DNA of 64,000 nucleotides, taken from NCBI GenBank assembly GCA_030263805.2, contig CP136010.1, forward strand, positions 1,317,001 through 1,381,000. The letters are read 5' to 3'. The notes beneath the pieces were generated by a model that ran no database searches, was not told the origin of the DNA, and saw nothing but the letters and a program-made list of their open reading frames with translations. Source of the stretch: Pseudomonas sp. FeN3W. GTDB taxonomy: Bacteria > Pseudomonadota > Gammaproteobacteria > Pseudomonadales > Pseudomonadaceae. This document shows positions 47,856 through 56,323 of this stretch, in pieces. The position numbers were made by a program, and so were the translations under genes. Each line of letters opens with the position of its first letter. Position 1 is the first letter of the stretch.

Positions 47856-48620
47856 TCAATCGGACGAAATGTGACGAACCAGCTGCGACAAAACGTCTGC
47901 GGCCCTCCCTTGCAGAAGTACGTCCGCCAGCGGACTGATTTCGGTGGCTTGCAGGTTCACCTCGACGACCGAGCCGCCGGCCTGACGCACCCGCCATACC
48001 GGCTCGAGGATGTAGCCGAAGCTCGCCGTGGTTCCAACCACCAGCACGGTGTCGAAGCCGAGTTGCACCTGTTGCTGCAATGCAGTCAGGGCGGATTCCG
48101 GCAGCATCTCCTCGAACAGCACCACGGCAGGACGCAACACCCCGTCGCAAGTCAGGCAGCGCGGCGGCAATGGCTGATCCAGCAGCGAACGCAGTGGACG
48201 TCCGTCGACCTTGCCGCAGCCCATGCACGACAGCGGCGCCAGCTGACCGTGAATCTCGATCAAGCGATCGGGCGGACTGCCGGCTCGGCGGTGGAAGCCA
48301 TCGATGTTCTGCGTGAGCACCCAGGTGCCGGGTTTGCGCCGCTGCAGCTCGGCGATGGCGAAGTGGCCGGCATTGGGTTCGGCCTGCAGGCAGGCCCGCC
48401 CGATTTCGGCCAGGTACTTCCAGCACAACGCCGGATCACGCCGCAGCGTCGGCCCGGATAGCGCCACCTCGATCGGCAGGCCGTCTTCGGTTTCGCCGTT
48501 ATAGAGGCCGCCGAGGCCACGGTAGGTGGGCAACCCGGAGTCGGCCGACAGCCCGGCCCCGGTGATGATCAGAATGCGTTCGGCGCCGCTCAGCGCCTGG
48601 GCGGCCTTGTCGATATCCAT
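47856..48620 (-). CDS. SIR2 family NAD-dependent protein deacylase
   Basis: 254 residues. NAD site GAGLSADSGLPTYRG, catalytic region TQNIDGFHRRAG and EIHGQ, zinc cysteines CMGCG and CLTC, then VVGTTASFGYI. All key residues of a sirtuin are present. It removes acyl groups from lysines, and the targets are unknown. It is alone, with 123 bp of unmarked sequence before ybgE. Confidence 0.92.
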   Translation of the reverse strand: MDIDKAAQALSGAERILIITGAGLSADSGLPTYRGLGGLYNGETEDGLPIEVALSGPTLRRDPALCWKYLAEIGRACLQAEPNAGHFAIAELQRRKPGTWVLTQNIDGFHRRAGSPPDRLIEIHGQLAPLSCMGCGKVDGRPLRSLLDQPLPPRCLTCDGVLRPAVVLFEEMLPESALTALQQQVQLGFDTVLVVGTTASFGYILEPVWRVRQAGGSVVEVNLQATEISPLADVLLQGRAADVLSQLVRHISSD

Positions 48621-48743
48621 GAATGTCGCGAACCCGTTTCGGTGGCACTCCCCCCGATCGTGCGGGGAACCGATGGCCGCGTCGCGACCACGGCCATCAG
48701 CCTACGAATAGCCGCGCCTGACTGCAAAGGCATTCGCCCCCGC

Positions 48744-49040
48744 TCAGCCCAGCTGGGCCTGGAACAGCACCGCGTAGCCCAAAGCACACAACAGCCAGGC
48801 CGGCAGCGGGCCGAGCAGCCAGCGCCAGCCCCACCATTGCGGCACGAAGCCGACGCCATGCACGAAGCCGGCGGAAATACCCCACATCACCAGCATCAGC
48901 TGCGGGTGACTGTAGCCTCCCTGCCCGTCCAGCATCGCCGCCGGATGGATCAGCAGGACCAGCGCCAGCGGCGCGGCCAGCACTAGAGAAAGTACGCGAC
49001 CGAACGCGCCGTAGCAGCGCCCCTGCGCGCGACTGCTCAC
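48744..49040 (-). CDS. ybgE: YbgE-type cyd operon protein
   Basis: 98 residues with two to three membrane helices (VLSLVLAAPLALVLLIHPAA, WLLGPLPAWLLCALGYAVLF). It starts with GTG overlapping the cydX stop (GTGA). Size, topology and place after cydX fit YbgE, whose role is unclear. Confidence 0.8.
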   Translation of the reverse strand: MSSRAQGRCYGAFGRVLSLVLAAPLALVLLIHPAAMLDGQGGYSHPQLMLVMWGISAGFVHGVGFVPQWWGWRWLLGPLPAWLLCALGYAVLFQAQLG

Positions 49041-49141
49041 GGCTCGGCGTCCAAGTCCTGAGTGGCTTCCAGCCACAGCGCATTGATGATGCCGAAGCTG
49101 CTGGCCAGCAGCACGCCGAGAATCCAGGTGAAGTACCACAT
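49037..49141 (-). CDS. cydX: Cytochrome bd small subunit CydX
   Basis: 34 residues, starting MWYFTWILGVLLASSFGI and ending in acidic DLDAEP. This is the typical single-helix CydX that stabilises the haems of cytochrome bd. Confidence 0.93.
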   Translation of the reverse strand: MWYFTWILGVLLASSFGIINALWLEATQDLDAEP

Positions 49142-49186
49142 AGTCGTCTCTCCTTGGCGGGCGGGCACGGCGGCCCGCCCGCGCGG

Positions 49187-50329
49187 TCAGTACAGCCCGT
49201 GGGGGTTGGCTTCGATGGTTTTCTGGGTGAGCCGGCCCCACATGCGCACGTAGCTCCACAGCGTGTAGCAGAGGATCAACGGCACGAAGATGCAGGCCAC
49301 AACGAACATGATGCCCAGCGTCTTCTGACTTGAGACCGCATCCCAGATGGTCAGGCTCGAGGCCGGATCGAGGCTCGACGGGAAGACGAAGGGAAACAGC
49401 GCAAAGCCCGCGGTACAGATGCTGCCGACGATCATCAGACTGGTTCCGACGAAGCTCACCCCACCGCTGTTGCGGCTGGAGCCGAGCAGCGCCAGCAACG
49501 CCCCGAGGATGCCCGCGGCCGGCGCGATCAAGGTGACCGGATAGCGGCCGTAGTTGGCCAACCAGCCGATATTGTCCTGGGCCACCTGCTTGTCCAGCAG
49601 CGGATTGAGCGCGGCGCCCGGATCGCTGACCGACAGCTGGCTGAAGCCCTGAATGCCCAGCGCCAGCCAGACACCCGCCGCGACGAAGCCGAACAGGAAC
49701 ACCAGCACGCACAGGCGCGTGGCCTGCCGCGAGCGCTCAGCCAACGCGCCGTCGGTGCGCAGCATCAGCCAGGCGCCACCGTGGGCGCTGAGCATGCTCA
49801 GGCTGACGATGCCGCAGAGCAGCGCGAACGGGTTGAGCAGCGCGAAGAACGAGCCCTGATAGGTCGAGCGCATCAGCTCGTCCAGCTGGAACGGCAGGCC
49901 GAGGAACAGGTTGCCGAAGGCCACGCCGAACACCAGCGCCGGCACCGCACCGCCGACGAACAACGCCCAGTCCCAGGCGCTGCGCCAGCGCGGGTCTTCC
50001 ACCTTGCTGCGATAGTCGAAGCCCACCGGGCGGCAGAACAGCGCGAACAGCACCAGCAGCATCGCCCAGTACAGGCCGGAAAATGCCACCGCATAGACCA
50101 TCGGCCAGGCAGCGAACAGCGCACCACCGGCGGTGATGAACCACACCTGGTTGCCATCCCAGTGTGGCGCGATGGTGTTAATCGCCACGCGTCGCTCGTT
50201 GTCGGTCTTGCCGACGAAGGGCATCAGTGCCATGGCGCCCATGTCGAAGCCATCGGTCAGGGCGAAGCCGATCAGCAACACGCCGATCAGCACCCACCAG
50301 ATGAGCTTGAGCACTTCGTAATCGAACAT
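49187..50329 (-). CDS. cydB: Cytochrome bd ubiquinol oxidase subunit II
   Basis: 380 residues and about eight helices. It starts MFDYEVLKLIWWVLIGVLLI and contains GFALTDGFDMGAMALMPFVG and APHWDGNQVWFITAGGALFA, standard CydB motifs. It pairs with CydA to form the quinol oxidase. It lies 12 bp after cydA. Confidence 0.96.
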   Translation of the reverse strand: MFDYEVLKLIWWVLIGVLLIGFALTDGFDMGAMALMPFVGKTDNERRVAINTIAPHWDGNQVWFITAGGALFAAWPMVYAVAFSGLYWAMLLVLFALFCRPVGFDYRSKVEDPRWRSAWDWALFVGGAVPALVFGVAFGNLFLGLPFQLDELMRSTYQGSFFALLNPFALLCGIVSLSMLSAHGGAWLMLRTDGALAERSRQATRLCVLVFLFGFVAAGVWLALGIQGFSQLSVSDPGAALNPLLDKQVAQDNIGWLANYGRYPVTLIAPAAGILGALLALLGSSRNSGGVSFVGTSLMIVGSICTAGFALFPFVFPSSLDPASSLTIWDAVSSQKTLGIMFVVACIFVPLILCYTLWSYVRMWGRLTQKTIEANPHGLY

Positions 50330-50341
50330 CTCGTATCTCCC

Positions 50342-51955
50342 TCAGACGCTGCCAGGTTGGGAAGACAGGCCGCTCGGCTGCGCCGACGCCACCCGTGCTT
50401 CACGTACGTCCCGTTCGAAGTGATAACGACCGGTGTGCAGACTGCTCGGCCCAAGCCGTGCGAAGCGGATCATCAGGAACATCTCGATCACCAGCAGCAG
50501 GCTGTAGAAGGCCACCAGGGCGATCAGCGAGCCCCAGATATCGCCCGCCGCCAGCGTCGAGGTGGACAGATGGGTCGGCAGTACCTCGGCGATCGACCAT
50601 GGCTGACGGCCATGCTCGGCGACGTACCAGCCGGTCTGCGCGGCGATCCACGGCAGCGGCAGGCTGAACAGCGCAAACTTCAGCAGCCAGGGCTTGGTCT
50701 CGGCATTGCGCTTGATCGATGCCCAGCTCGCCAGGGCAAACAGCAGCAACATCAGAAAGCCGGCGGCGACCATCACGCGGAAGGTCCAGAACAGGCTGAA
50801 CACATTGGGGATAGTGTCCAGCGCGGCGAGTTTGATCTGCTCCTCGCTAGCATCGACCACATCGGCGGTGTACTTCTTCAGCAACAGCCCGTAGCCCAAG
50901 TCCTGCTTGACCTCATTGAACGCGGCGATGGCTTCGGCCGACTTGTCGCCGCTACGCAGCACCTGCAGCCGCTCGTAGGCGAGCATGCCGTTGCGGATGC
51001 GCAGCTCATGCTCGGCGACCAGCTGCTTGATGCCCTTGACCTCCTCATCCAGCGAGCGCGTGGCGATCAGTCCCAGTGCGTAGGGGATCTTCACTTCGTA
51101 ATCGGTGCGCATCTCCTGCTGATTGGGCAGGCCGAACAGGGTGAAGCCGGCCGGCGCCGGATGGGTGTCCCACTCGGCCTCGATGGCCGCCAGCTTGACC
51201 TTCTGCACGTCACCAATCTCGTAGCCGGATTCGTCGCCAAGAATGATCACCGAGATCGTCGATGCCAGGCCGAACACCGCGGCGATGGCGAACGAACGGC
51301 GGGCAAAGCCCAGGTCGCGCTTCTTCAATAGATAGAAGGAAGAAATCGCCAGCACGAAAATCGCCCCGGTGACATAACCCGCGGACACGGTGTGGACGAA
51401 CTTGACCTGCGCCACCGGGTTGAACAGCAGCGCTCCGAAGTCCACCAGCTCCATGCGCATGGTCTCGAAGTTGAACTCAGAGCCGACCGGGTTCTGCATC
51501 CAGCCATTAGCGATGAGGATCCAGAGCGCCGAGAGATTCGAGCCCAGCGCCACCAGCCAGGTCACCGCCAGGTGCTGCACCTTGGAGAGCCGGTCCCAGC
51601 CGAAGAAGAACAGGCCGATGAAGGTGGACTCGAGGAAGAACGCCATCAACCCCTCGATGGCCAGCGGCGCGCCGAAGATGTCGCCGACGTAGTGGCTGTA
51701 GTAGGCCCAGTTGGTACCGAACTGGAATTCCATGGTCAGTCCGGTGGTGACGCCTAGGGCGAAGTTGATGCCGAACAGCTTGCCCCAGAACTTGGTCATG
51801 TCCTGGTAGACCTGCTTGCCGGTCATCACGTAGACCGATTCCATGATCGCCAGCAGGAACGCCAGCCCCAGGGTCAACGGCACGAAGAGAAAGTGATACA
51901 TCGCCGTCATGGCGAACTGCAGGCGTGATAGATCGACAACGCTTTCCGAGATCAT
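50342..51955 (-). CDS. cydA: Cytochrome bd ubiquinol oxidase subunit I
   Basis: 537 residues. The haem ligand His near residue 20 is in TAMYHFLFVPLTLGLA, and the quinol motif GRQPW is in VAEHGRQPWSIAEVLPT. A long Q-loop (about 255-385) is present, so it is of the E. coli bd-I type, not the short-loop cyanide-insensitive CioA of many pseudomonads. High-affinity oxygen use by such oxidases protects nitrogenase in Azotobacter. It overlaps cydP by ATGA. Confidence 0.96.
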   Translation of the reverse strand: MISESVVDLSRLQFAMTAMYHFLFVPLTLGLAFLLAIMESVYVMTGKQVYQDMTKFWGKLFGINFALGVTTGLTMEFQFGTNWAYYSHYVGDIFGAPLAIEGLMAFFLESTFIGLFFFGWDRLSKVQHLAVTWLVALGSNLSALWILIANGWMQNPVGSEFNFETMRMELVDFGALLFNPVAQVKFVHTVSAGYVTGAIFVLAISSFYLLKKRDLGFARRSFAIAAVFGLASTISVIILGDESGYEIGDVQKVKLAAIEAEWDTHPAPAGFTLFGLPNQQEMRTDYEVKIPYALGLIATRSLDEEVKGIKQLVAEHELRIRNGMLAYERLQVLRSGDKSAEAIAAFNEVKQDLGYGLLLKKYTADVVDASEEQIKLAALDTIPNVFSLFWTFRVMVAAGFLMLLLFALASWASIKRNAETKPWLLKFALFSLPLPWIAAQTGWYVAEHGRQPWSIAEVLPTHLSTSTLAAGDIWGSLIALVAFYSLLLVIEMFLMIRFARLGPSSLHTGRYHFERDVREARVASAQPSGLSSQPGSV

Positions 51956-52131
51956 CTCGGCCCTCCCTCGGGGATCGAACCCCGCGAATCAAGCAAATGG
52001 TCGGCAACGCGCACCGAACCGTTCTCGGGAATGCTGGGAGCATCGAACCAGACGTTTTTTATAATCATGAGGATCGCGACCTTGACCAGCACTACCAGCA
52101 CGACGTCTCGCCTGAGCGATGACTTGAACAT
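51952..52131 (-). CDS. cydP: CydP, putative small subunit of cytochrome bd
   Basis: 59 residues with one helix (VVLVVLVKVAILMIIKNVWF), start MFKSSLRRD. Position just before cydA and ATGA overlap match the CydP family. Its role is not known. Confidence 0.8.
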   Translation of the reverse strand: MFKSSLRRDVVLVVLVKVAILMIIKNVWFDAPSIPENGSVRVADHLLDSRGSIPEGGPR

Positions 52132-52453
52132 GCCTACCTCCTTGCGTGACCGCCCGAGCGCCTGGCGCTCCGGCAGCATGTTGCGATTGAAGGCCCCCTT
52201 GGGGTGGGGGCCGACATCCGGGCGCGACGCCTGGACTCAATCGCGGTACCCCGAACCACCCGTGGAAGCTGCTCTGGTTCGAGGCAGGCAAAGTGTCCGG
52301 CGCACCCTGCAAGCGGACAACTGCGACAGCCTGCCCCACCCACTCGCGGCAATCTGTGCCAGAGCGGCGCTGCGCTCCAAACAAGAAGTGACACCGGCGA
52401 GCGACGCCGGGTCAGGCGCGACGCGATCGCCACGCTGCGGCGCCCTGTCGCAG
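52132..52453. other. Upstream region of the cyd operon, no gene seen
   Basis: 322 bp. It should hold the cyd promoter. No convincing FNR/ANR box (TTGAT-N4-ATCAA) was found. A GGCCCCC/GGGGGCC hairpin with 7-base loop lies at 52192-52212 without a T-run. I see no coding signal here. Confidence 0.5.
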
Positions 52454-53008
52454 TCATGGCACACGCAGCCAGCGGCGAAATCCGTTGCCGGCCGTGCTCG
52501 AGAGCGGGCTCCAGGCGAAGTCCCAGGGCGCCAGCGGCAGCTCCTCCGCCTCGGCGGCGAGCGGGCGGCCGCCCTGGCGCACCCGTGGCTTCCAGTCGAA
52601 CACATGCTCGCTGTCGCCTCGCCAGCCGAGCACGATGCCGATTGCCGGGCTGTCATCGCTGGCGACCCAACGCGCTGCGGCGGCGAGCATCATGGCCTCG
52701 ATATGCTCCGGCTCGACCAGCTCGCGGTAGTCAGAGGCCAGCAACCAGCGGCAGACGCCGAGGTGGAAGGTCCAGTCCAGCGCCAGCTGGCAGCCGTAGG
52801 CCCAGGTCATGAACTGACGAAAGATCTCCAGTCCCTCTGGCGGGTCAAGTTTGAGCAGCCGCGGACAGACATCGAACAGCGCATGCCAGTACGGCAGCAA
52901 CTTGGCATCCAGATGCACGAAGCTGCGGGCGTTGCTGGGGTAGTCGGGAAAAGGCAGCCGATAGCTCACGCGGCTATCGGCGCGGGTGAATCGTTCCATC
53001 ATGGTCAT
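52454..53008 (-). CDS. Hypothetical protein, conserved-looking
   Basis: 184 residues, soluble, rich in Trp and charged residues (PFPDYPSNARSFVHLDAKLL, WTFHLGVCRWLLASDYREL). I do not recognise the family. Codon use is like that of its neighbours and no signal peptide is seen. It starts MTMMERF. It stands between the cyd region and a DUF2946-type gene. Confidence 0.6.
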   Translation of the reverse strand: MTMMERFTRADSRVSYRLPFPDYPSNARSFVHLDAKLLPYWHALFDVCPRLLKLDPPEGLEIFRQFMTWAYGCQLALDWTFHLGVCRWLLASDYRELVEPEHIEAMMLAAAARWVASDDSPAIGIVLGWRGDSEHVFDWKPRVRQGGRPLAAEAEELPLAPWDFAWSPLSSTAGNGFRRWLRVP

Positions 53009-53114
53009 GGTGAAATCCCCTGGATCGACTGGGCCGTCGGAAGGCTCCGACAGGTAGCCGTCTCGTCCGCTGCTACTGGGCGGAAGGACGGCGAATCACG
53101 TCAATCAGGAAATC

Positions 53115-53483
53115 TCAGGGCGCGCGCGGATTCAGTGCCGGCCAGTGGTGGCGCGGGCCATAACGCTCAATCGGTGGTAGCGGATTCGCGCTTGTCGTGC
53201 GCCGCCCCAGCCAGGCCAAGGCGAACAGTGCGACGATGGCGAGGAAAACCGAACTGCACAGTGGGCAGTCGAGGGCATGCTGCGACAGGTCATGTAAATC
53301 GGAGGGAAGCGCGCCGAGACCGGTGCCGCCATCGTCGCCGGTGACGCAGAACGCGTCCTGCCCCATGGCGAGTCCGAAGCCCACATGGGTGGCGTGGTTC
53401 AGACTGCAGACAAAGGCATTGAGCAGGATGCAGGAGAAGAGCACCCATACGATCTGCGCACGCTTGTCTTTGACGATGGTCAT
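53115..53483 (-). CDS. DUF2946-type small membrane/exported protein
   Basis: 122 residues. An N-terminal hydrophobic stretch (IVWVLFSCILLNAFVCSLNH), then HALDCPLCSSVFLAIVALFA, the HxxxCPxC arrangement of DUF2946. Such proteins are often near copper or TonB genes. Function unknown. Confidence 0.75.
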   Translation of the reverse strand: MTIVKDKRAQIVWVLFSCILLNAFVCSLNHATHVGFGLAMGQDAFCVTGDDGGTGLGALPSDLHDLSQHALDCPLCSSVFLAIVALFALAWLGRRTTSANPLPPIERYGPRHHWPALNPRAP

Positions 53484-53541
53484 GTTTCGACTTTACACCG
53501 CACGCCTCTGGACGGCGCTGCGCCAAACCGTCGCAGCGGCC

Positions 53542-54213
53542 TCAGTGGTTGACGGTGAACGCCAGCATCGCCGAGAGCTGACACAGCGGACGGCCGCTTT
53601 CCGCGTGCCACTGATTGAACGCAGCCTGCACCGCAGCCTGGTCACGCTGACTGCTGGGCACCTTGTCGACGATTTCCTGCGCCTTGAGCGCGGCTACCAC
53701 GTCATTGCTGGGGACGAAGGTGTCCTTGCCGGCCATGCGCAGCAGGCGCGGGGCCGACAGGCCGCCGAGCTGACTGCCGTGCTTGGTCAGGTAACGCCAC
53801 AGGCCGACGATGTCACTGCTCGGCCAATCGGCCAGCAGCTTGCCGAAGCTGCCCCTTTCCTTGACCACGTCGAGCACGAACTGAGCGTTGCGCGGCACGC
53901 TCTTGAGCTTGCCGAGATGGCGAATCAGCCGGGTGTCCTGCATCAGTCGCTCGATGTGCTCGCCGCCCATCAGCACGACTTTTTCCGGATCGAAACCAAA
54001 GAATGCCTGCTCGAACGCCGGCCACTTGGCATCCACCAGGCTGTGCTTGAGACCGGCGCGGAAGATGCGCAGGCTGATCAACGAGAGGTAGCGATCATCG
54101 GAAACGCCGCGCAGTTCGTCGGCGCTGCGCGGTTGCGGCAGGCGGGCTTCCAGCGCCGCGGCCGAGCCGAAGCGGTTGAGGCAGTATTCGTGTAGCCATT
54201 TGTAGTCTTGCAT
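53542..54213 (-). CDS. DNA-3-methyladenine glycosylase I family homologue
   Basis: 223 residues. DDRYLSLISLRIFRAGLKHS and WPAFEQAFFGFDPEKVVLMG match the central part of Tag-type glycosylases. The N-terminal zinc-binding CxW region of classic Tag is absent, so this is the shorter branch. It would excise methylated purines if active. The start is MQDYKWLHEY. Confidence 0.75.
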   Translation of the reverse strand: MQDYKWLHEYCLNRFGSAAALEARLPQPRSADELRGVSDDRYLSLISLRIFRAGLKHSLVDAKWPAFEQAFFGFDPEKVVLMGGEHIERLMQDTRLIRHLGKLKSVPRNAQFVLDVVKERGSFGKLLADWPSSDIVGLWRYLTKHGSQLGGLSAPRLLRMAGKDTFVPSNDVVAALKAQEIVDKVPSSQRDQAAVQAAFNQWHAESGRPLCQLSAMLAFTVNH

Positions 54214-54362
54214 GGTTCGGATCCGATGGTGACGGCAGCGGCACAGGGTGCCGCTGACGAGCCGGCCTCGCAAGTCCACCGCCACTGACGCAGCGGGGCG
54301 GCAGCGGTCGGGTGGCACCGCTTGGTGCGCGTCTTATCTGCCCTGACGCCAGGCGCGCAGAC

Positions 54363-54388
54363 GGTGGACAAGCTTCGCGTTGTCCACC
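54363..54388. repeat. Hairpin downstream of DAHP synthase
   Basis: GGTGGACAA and TTGTCCACC pair around an 8-base loop. It is a common Pseudomonas extragenic palindrome and lies about 35 bp after the DAHP synthase stop. It could act as a weak terminator or processing site. Confidence 0.65.
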
Positions 54389-54422
54389 CTACGAGCAGAA
54401 CGTCGTTCGCGTGCGAGCCGGC

Positions 54423-55499
54423 TCAGCCGCGCAGCCGCTGCGCCGCCTGACGCAGCATCTGCTCGGTCGCCATCCACCCAAGGCAGCCGTCGGTGATCGA
54501 CACGCCGTAGCGCAATTCACCGGACAGCGGCTGGCAACCATCGAACAGATGGCTCTCCAGCATGACGCCACGCAGGCTCATGTCGCCAGCCAGGCGCTGC
54601 TCGATCACCGACTCCAGCACCGCCGGCTGACGCAATGGGTCCTTGCCGCTGTTGGCGTGGCTGCAATCGACCATGATGCGCGGGGCGATGCCTTGCTTTT
54701 CCAGCGCACGACGGGCAGCAGCGACACTGTCCGCGTCATAGTTGGGCGCTCCGTGGCCGCCGCGCAGGACCAGATGGGTATCCGGATTGCCGCGCGTCTG
54801 CAGCAGTGCCGGATGGCCGAGATCGTCGATGCCGAAGTGCTGGTGCGGATGTTCCGCTGAGCGCATGGCGTCGCAGGCGATGCCCAGGCTGCCATCGGTA
54901 CCGTTCTTGAAGCCCACCGGCAGGTCCAGCCCGCTGACCAGCTCGCGATGGATCTGCGATTCGCTGGTGCGCGCGCCAATGGCAGCCCAGCCGAGTAGAT
55001 CGTCGAAGTACCCGGCCGCCAGCGGCTGCAGCAGCTCGGTGGCGATCGGCAGACCGGTTTCGAGAATATCCAGCATCAGGCGGCGCGACAGGTGCAGCCC
55101 CTCGGCCATGTTGCCGCTGCCGTCCAGGTGCGGGTCGTAGACCAGACCTTTCCAGCCGACGGTGGTGCGCGGCTTTTCCACATAGGCGCGCATCACCAGC
55201 AGCAACTGGTCGCTGACTTCGGGCGCAAGCGCGGCGAGACGCTCGGCGTGCTCGAGCGCGGCGACCGGATCGTGCAGGGAACAGGGTCCGACGACGACCA
55301 GCAGGCGCGGATCGCGGCCGTCGAGCACGGCGCGTATGGCGTTGCGGTCGTTATGGATGCGTGCGGCAAGGGCGTCGCTCGAGGGCAGACGCTGGCGCAA
55401 TACGGCGGGGCTGGGCAGCGGCTGCGCGCTACGGCGGGCAATGCTGGCTTCGGCGGTGGCGGCGGTTTTTTGGGCAAGTACGGTGGCGGATGCATTCAT
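54423..55499 (-). CDS. 3-deoxy-7-phosphoheptulonate (DAHP) synthase, class I
   Basis: 358 residues. It makes DAHP from PEP and erythrose-4-phosphate, the first step of aromatic synthesis. VVVGPCSLHDPVAALEHAER, RAYVEKPRTTVGWKGL, GFKNGTDGS and VDCSHANSGKDP are the known active-site parts. The feedback isozyme type is not readable here. The leader region (next entries) suggests control by aromatic aminoacyl-tRNA. Confidence 0.95.
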   Translation of the reverse strand: MNASATVLAQKTAATAEASIARRSAQPLPSPAVLRQRLPSSDALAARIHNDRNAIRAVLDGRDPRLLVVVGPCSLHDPVAALEHAERLAALAPEVSDQLLLVMRAYVEKPRTTVGWKGLVYDPHLDGSGNMAEGLHLSRRLMLDILETGLPIATELLQPLAAGYFDDLLGWAAIGARTSESQIHRELVSGLDLPVGFKNGTDGSLGIACDAMRSAEHPHQHFGIDDLGHPALLQTRGNPDTHLVLRGGHGAPNYDADSVAAARRALEKQGIAPRIMVDCSHANSGKDPLRQPAVLESVIEQRLAGDMSLRGVMLESHLFDGCQPLSGELRYGVSITDGCLGWMATEQMLRQAAQRLRG

Positions 55500-55543
55500 G
55501 ATCTGGCGGTTCCTTCTGCCGACGCGGGTAGTCCGCGGCGGCG

Positions 55544-55639
55544 CTAGTCGGGTGTTCGTTCGCGTGCTGTCTGTTCGGCGTCGAAGCGGCTAAATCGCCA
55601 GTCGTAGCGGTAATAACGATCGGTGCGGTAAGTAGTCAT
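55544..55639 (-). CDS. Small aromatic-rich ORF between attenuator and DAHP synthase
   Basis: 31 codons starting MTTYRTDRYYRYDWRFSRF, with GAGGA ahead of the ATG. Four Tyr, one Trp and two Phe fall within the first 19 codons. It follows the terminator hairpin and ends 45 bp before the DAHP synthase ATG. It may be a second leader peptide. Whether it is made is uncertain. Confidence 0.55.
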   Translation of the reverse strand: MTTYRTDRYYRYDWRFSRFDAEQTARERTPD

Positions 55640-55674
55640 GGCGTGGTTCCTCGTTGCGTTGGGCCAGAGTGGCC

Positions 55675-55714
55675 GAAAAAACAAAACCCCCGGTCGGGTG
55701 GCCGACCGGGGGTT
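55675..55714 (-). terminator. Rho-independent terminator, probable attenuator of DAHP synthase
   Basis: On the minus strand a stem of 11-13 bp (CCCCCGGTCGG / CCGACCGGGGG) closes a 4-base loop and is followed by TTTTGTTTTTT. It lies 50 bp after the first leader peptide and ahead of the structural gene, the right place for attenuation. Confidence 0.9.
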
Positions 55715-55763
55715 CGAAAACTGCTCTGGTGGCGACCCTGCTTGCTAGGGCGCCTGTGGGGTA

Positions 55764-55892
55764 TCAGGCGCGCCTGTGGCTAAACCAATACCCAAAGTAA
55801 TAGCCGCCAGCCGCGACAACCTGACCACGCAACTGCGCGGCGCGTGCGACACCAGCGTTGGCGAGGGACAGGGAAGCGAGGCTGACGGGCAT
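55764..55892 (-). CDS. Attenuation leader peptide for DAHP synthase
   Basis: 42 codons starting MPVSLASLSLANAG and ending GGYYFGYWFSHRRA, with three Tyr, two Phe and one Trp clustered within seven codons just before the stop. A palindrome CAGGCGCGCCTG follows at the stop codon and could pair as pause or antiterminator. Ribosome stalling at these codons when aromatic amino acids are low should favour read-through of the terminator downstream. Confidence 0.85.
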   Translation of the reverse strand: MPVSLASLSLANAGVARAAQLRGQVVAAGGYYFGYWFSHRRA

Positions 55893-56323
55893 GCTGTTCT
55901 CCGATATATGTGCCGAACCATACTCCAGCGCACTTCAGTGTTTCAACCGCCATATTCGGGAAATACCGGCCAGCGTATGTTGAGCTTCGGCGTTACGCGC
56001 CTCGACCGCAACCCACGATCACCTCGGCACAAGAGCGGCGGAGCGTCGTTGTCGATACGCGGGACTGTAATTGTAAGGGTGCCCTCGCCGAGGCGCCGAG
56101 CGCGCCACGGTGGCACCCTACGATAACCACCGGCAGCGAGGGCGATTCCATGCAAAAGCGTACGCCGAAACCGCAAGCAGTACACCCGATAGATATCTCG
56201 GTGTACCCCCCAGTGGCTGTCGATCTGGCCCGGTTGGGCCAAGCCCCATGAAGCCCAACGGGCAGTACACCAGAGCATTTACAGAGGCGTCGATGCTGAA
56301 CGACACCAGGAACTGGCCATGCC
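55893..56323. other. Intergenic region between the leader and modG, with palindromes
   Basis: About 430 bp. It should hold the DAHP synthase promoter at its left side. It contains a palindrome at 56073-56121 (GTAAGGGTGCC … GGCACCCTAC) and a shorter one at 56179-56205 (GTACACC … GGTGTAC). Open frames here have no family character. It is the border between the housekeeping stretch and the mod locus. Confidence 0.6.

Noticed and set aside
52192..52212. GGCCCCC/GGGGGCC hairpin upstream of cydP as a terminator
   Set aside because: No T-run follows on either strand and there is no gene that it would end.
55745..55933. 62-codon minus-strand frame overlapping the attenuation leader
   Set aside because: It is another reading frame of the leader peptide region, which has the clearer aromatic-codon signal.
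55910..56251. Open frame of 113 codons between the DAHP synthase leader and modG
   Set aside because: It crosses two palindromes, has no ribosome site or family character, and composition changes along its length.
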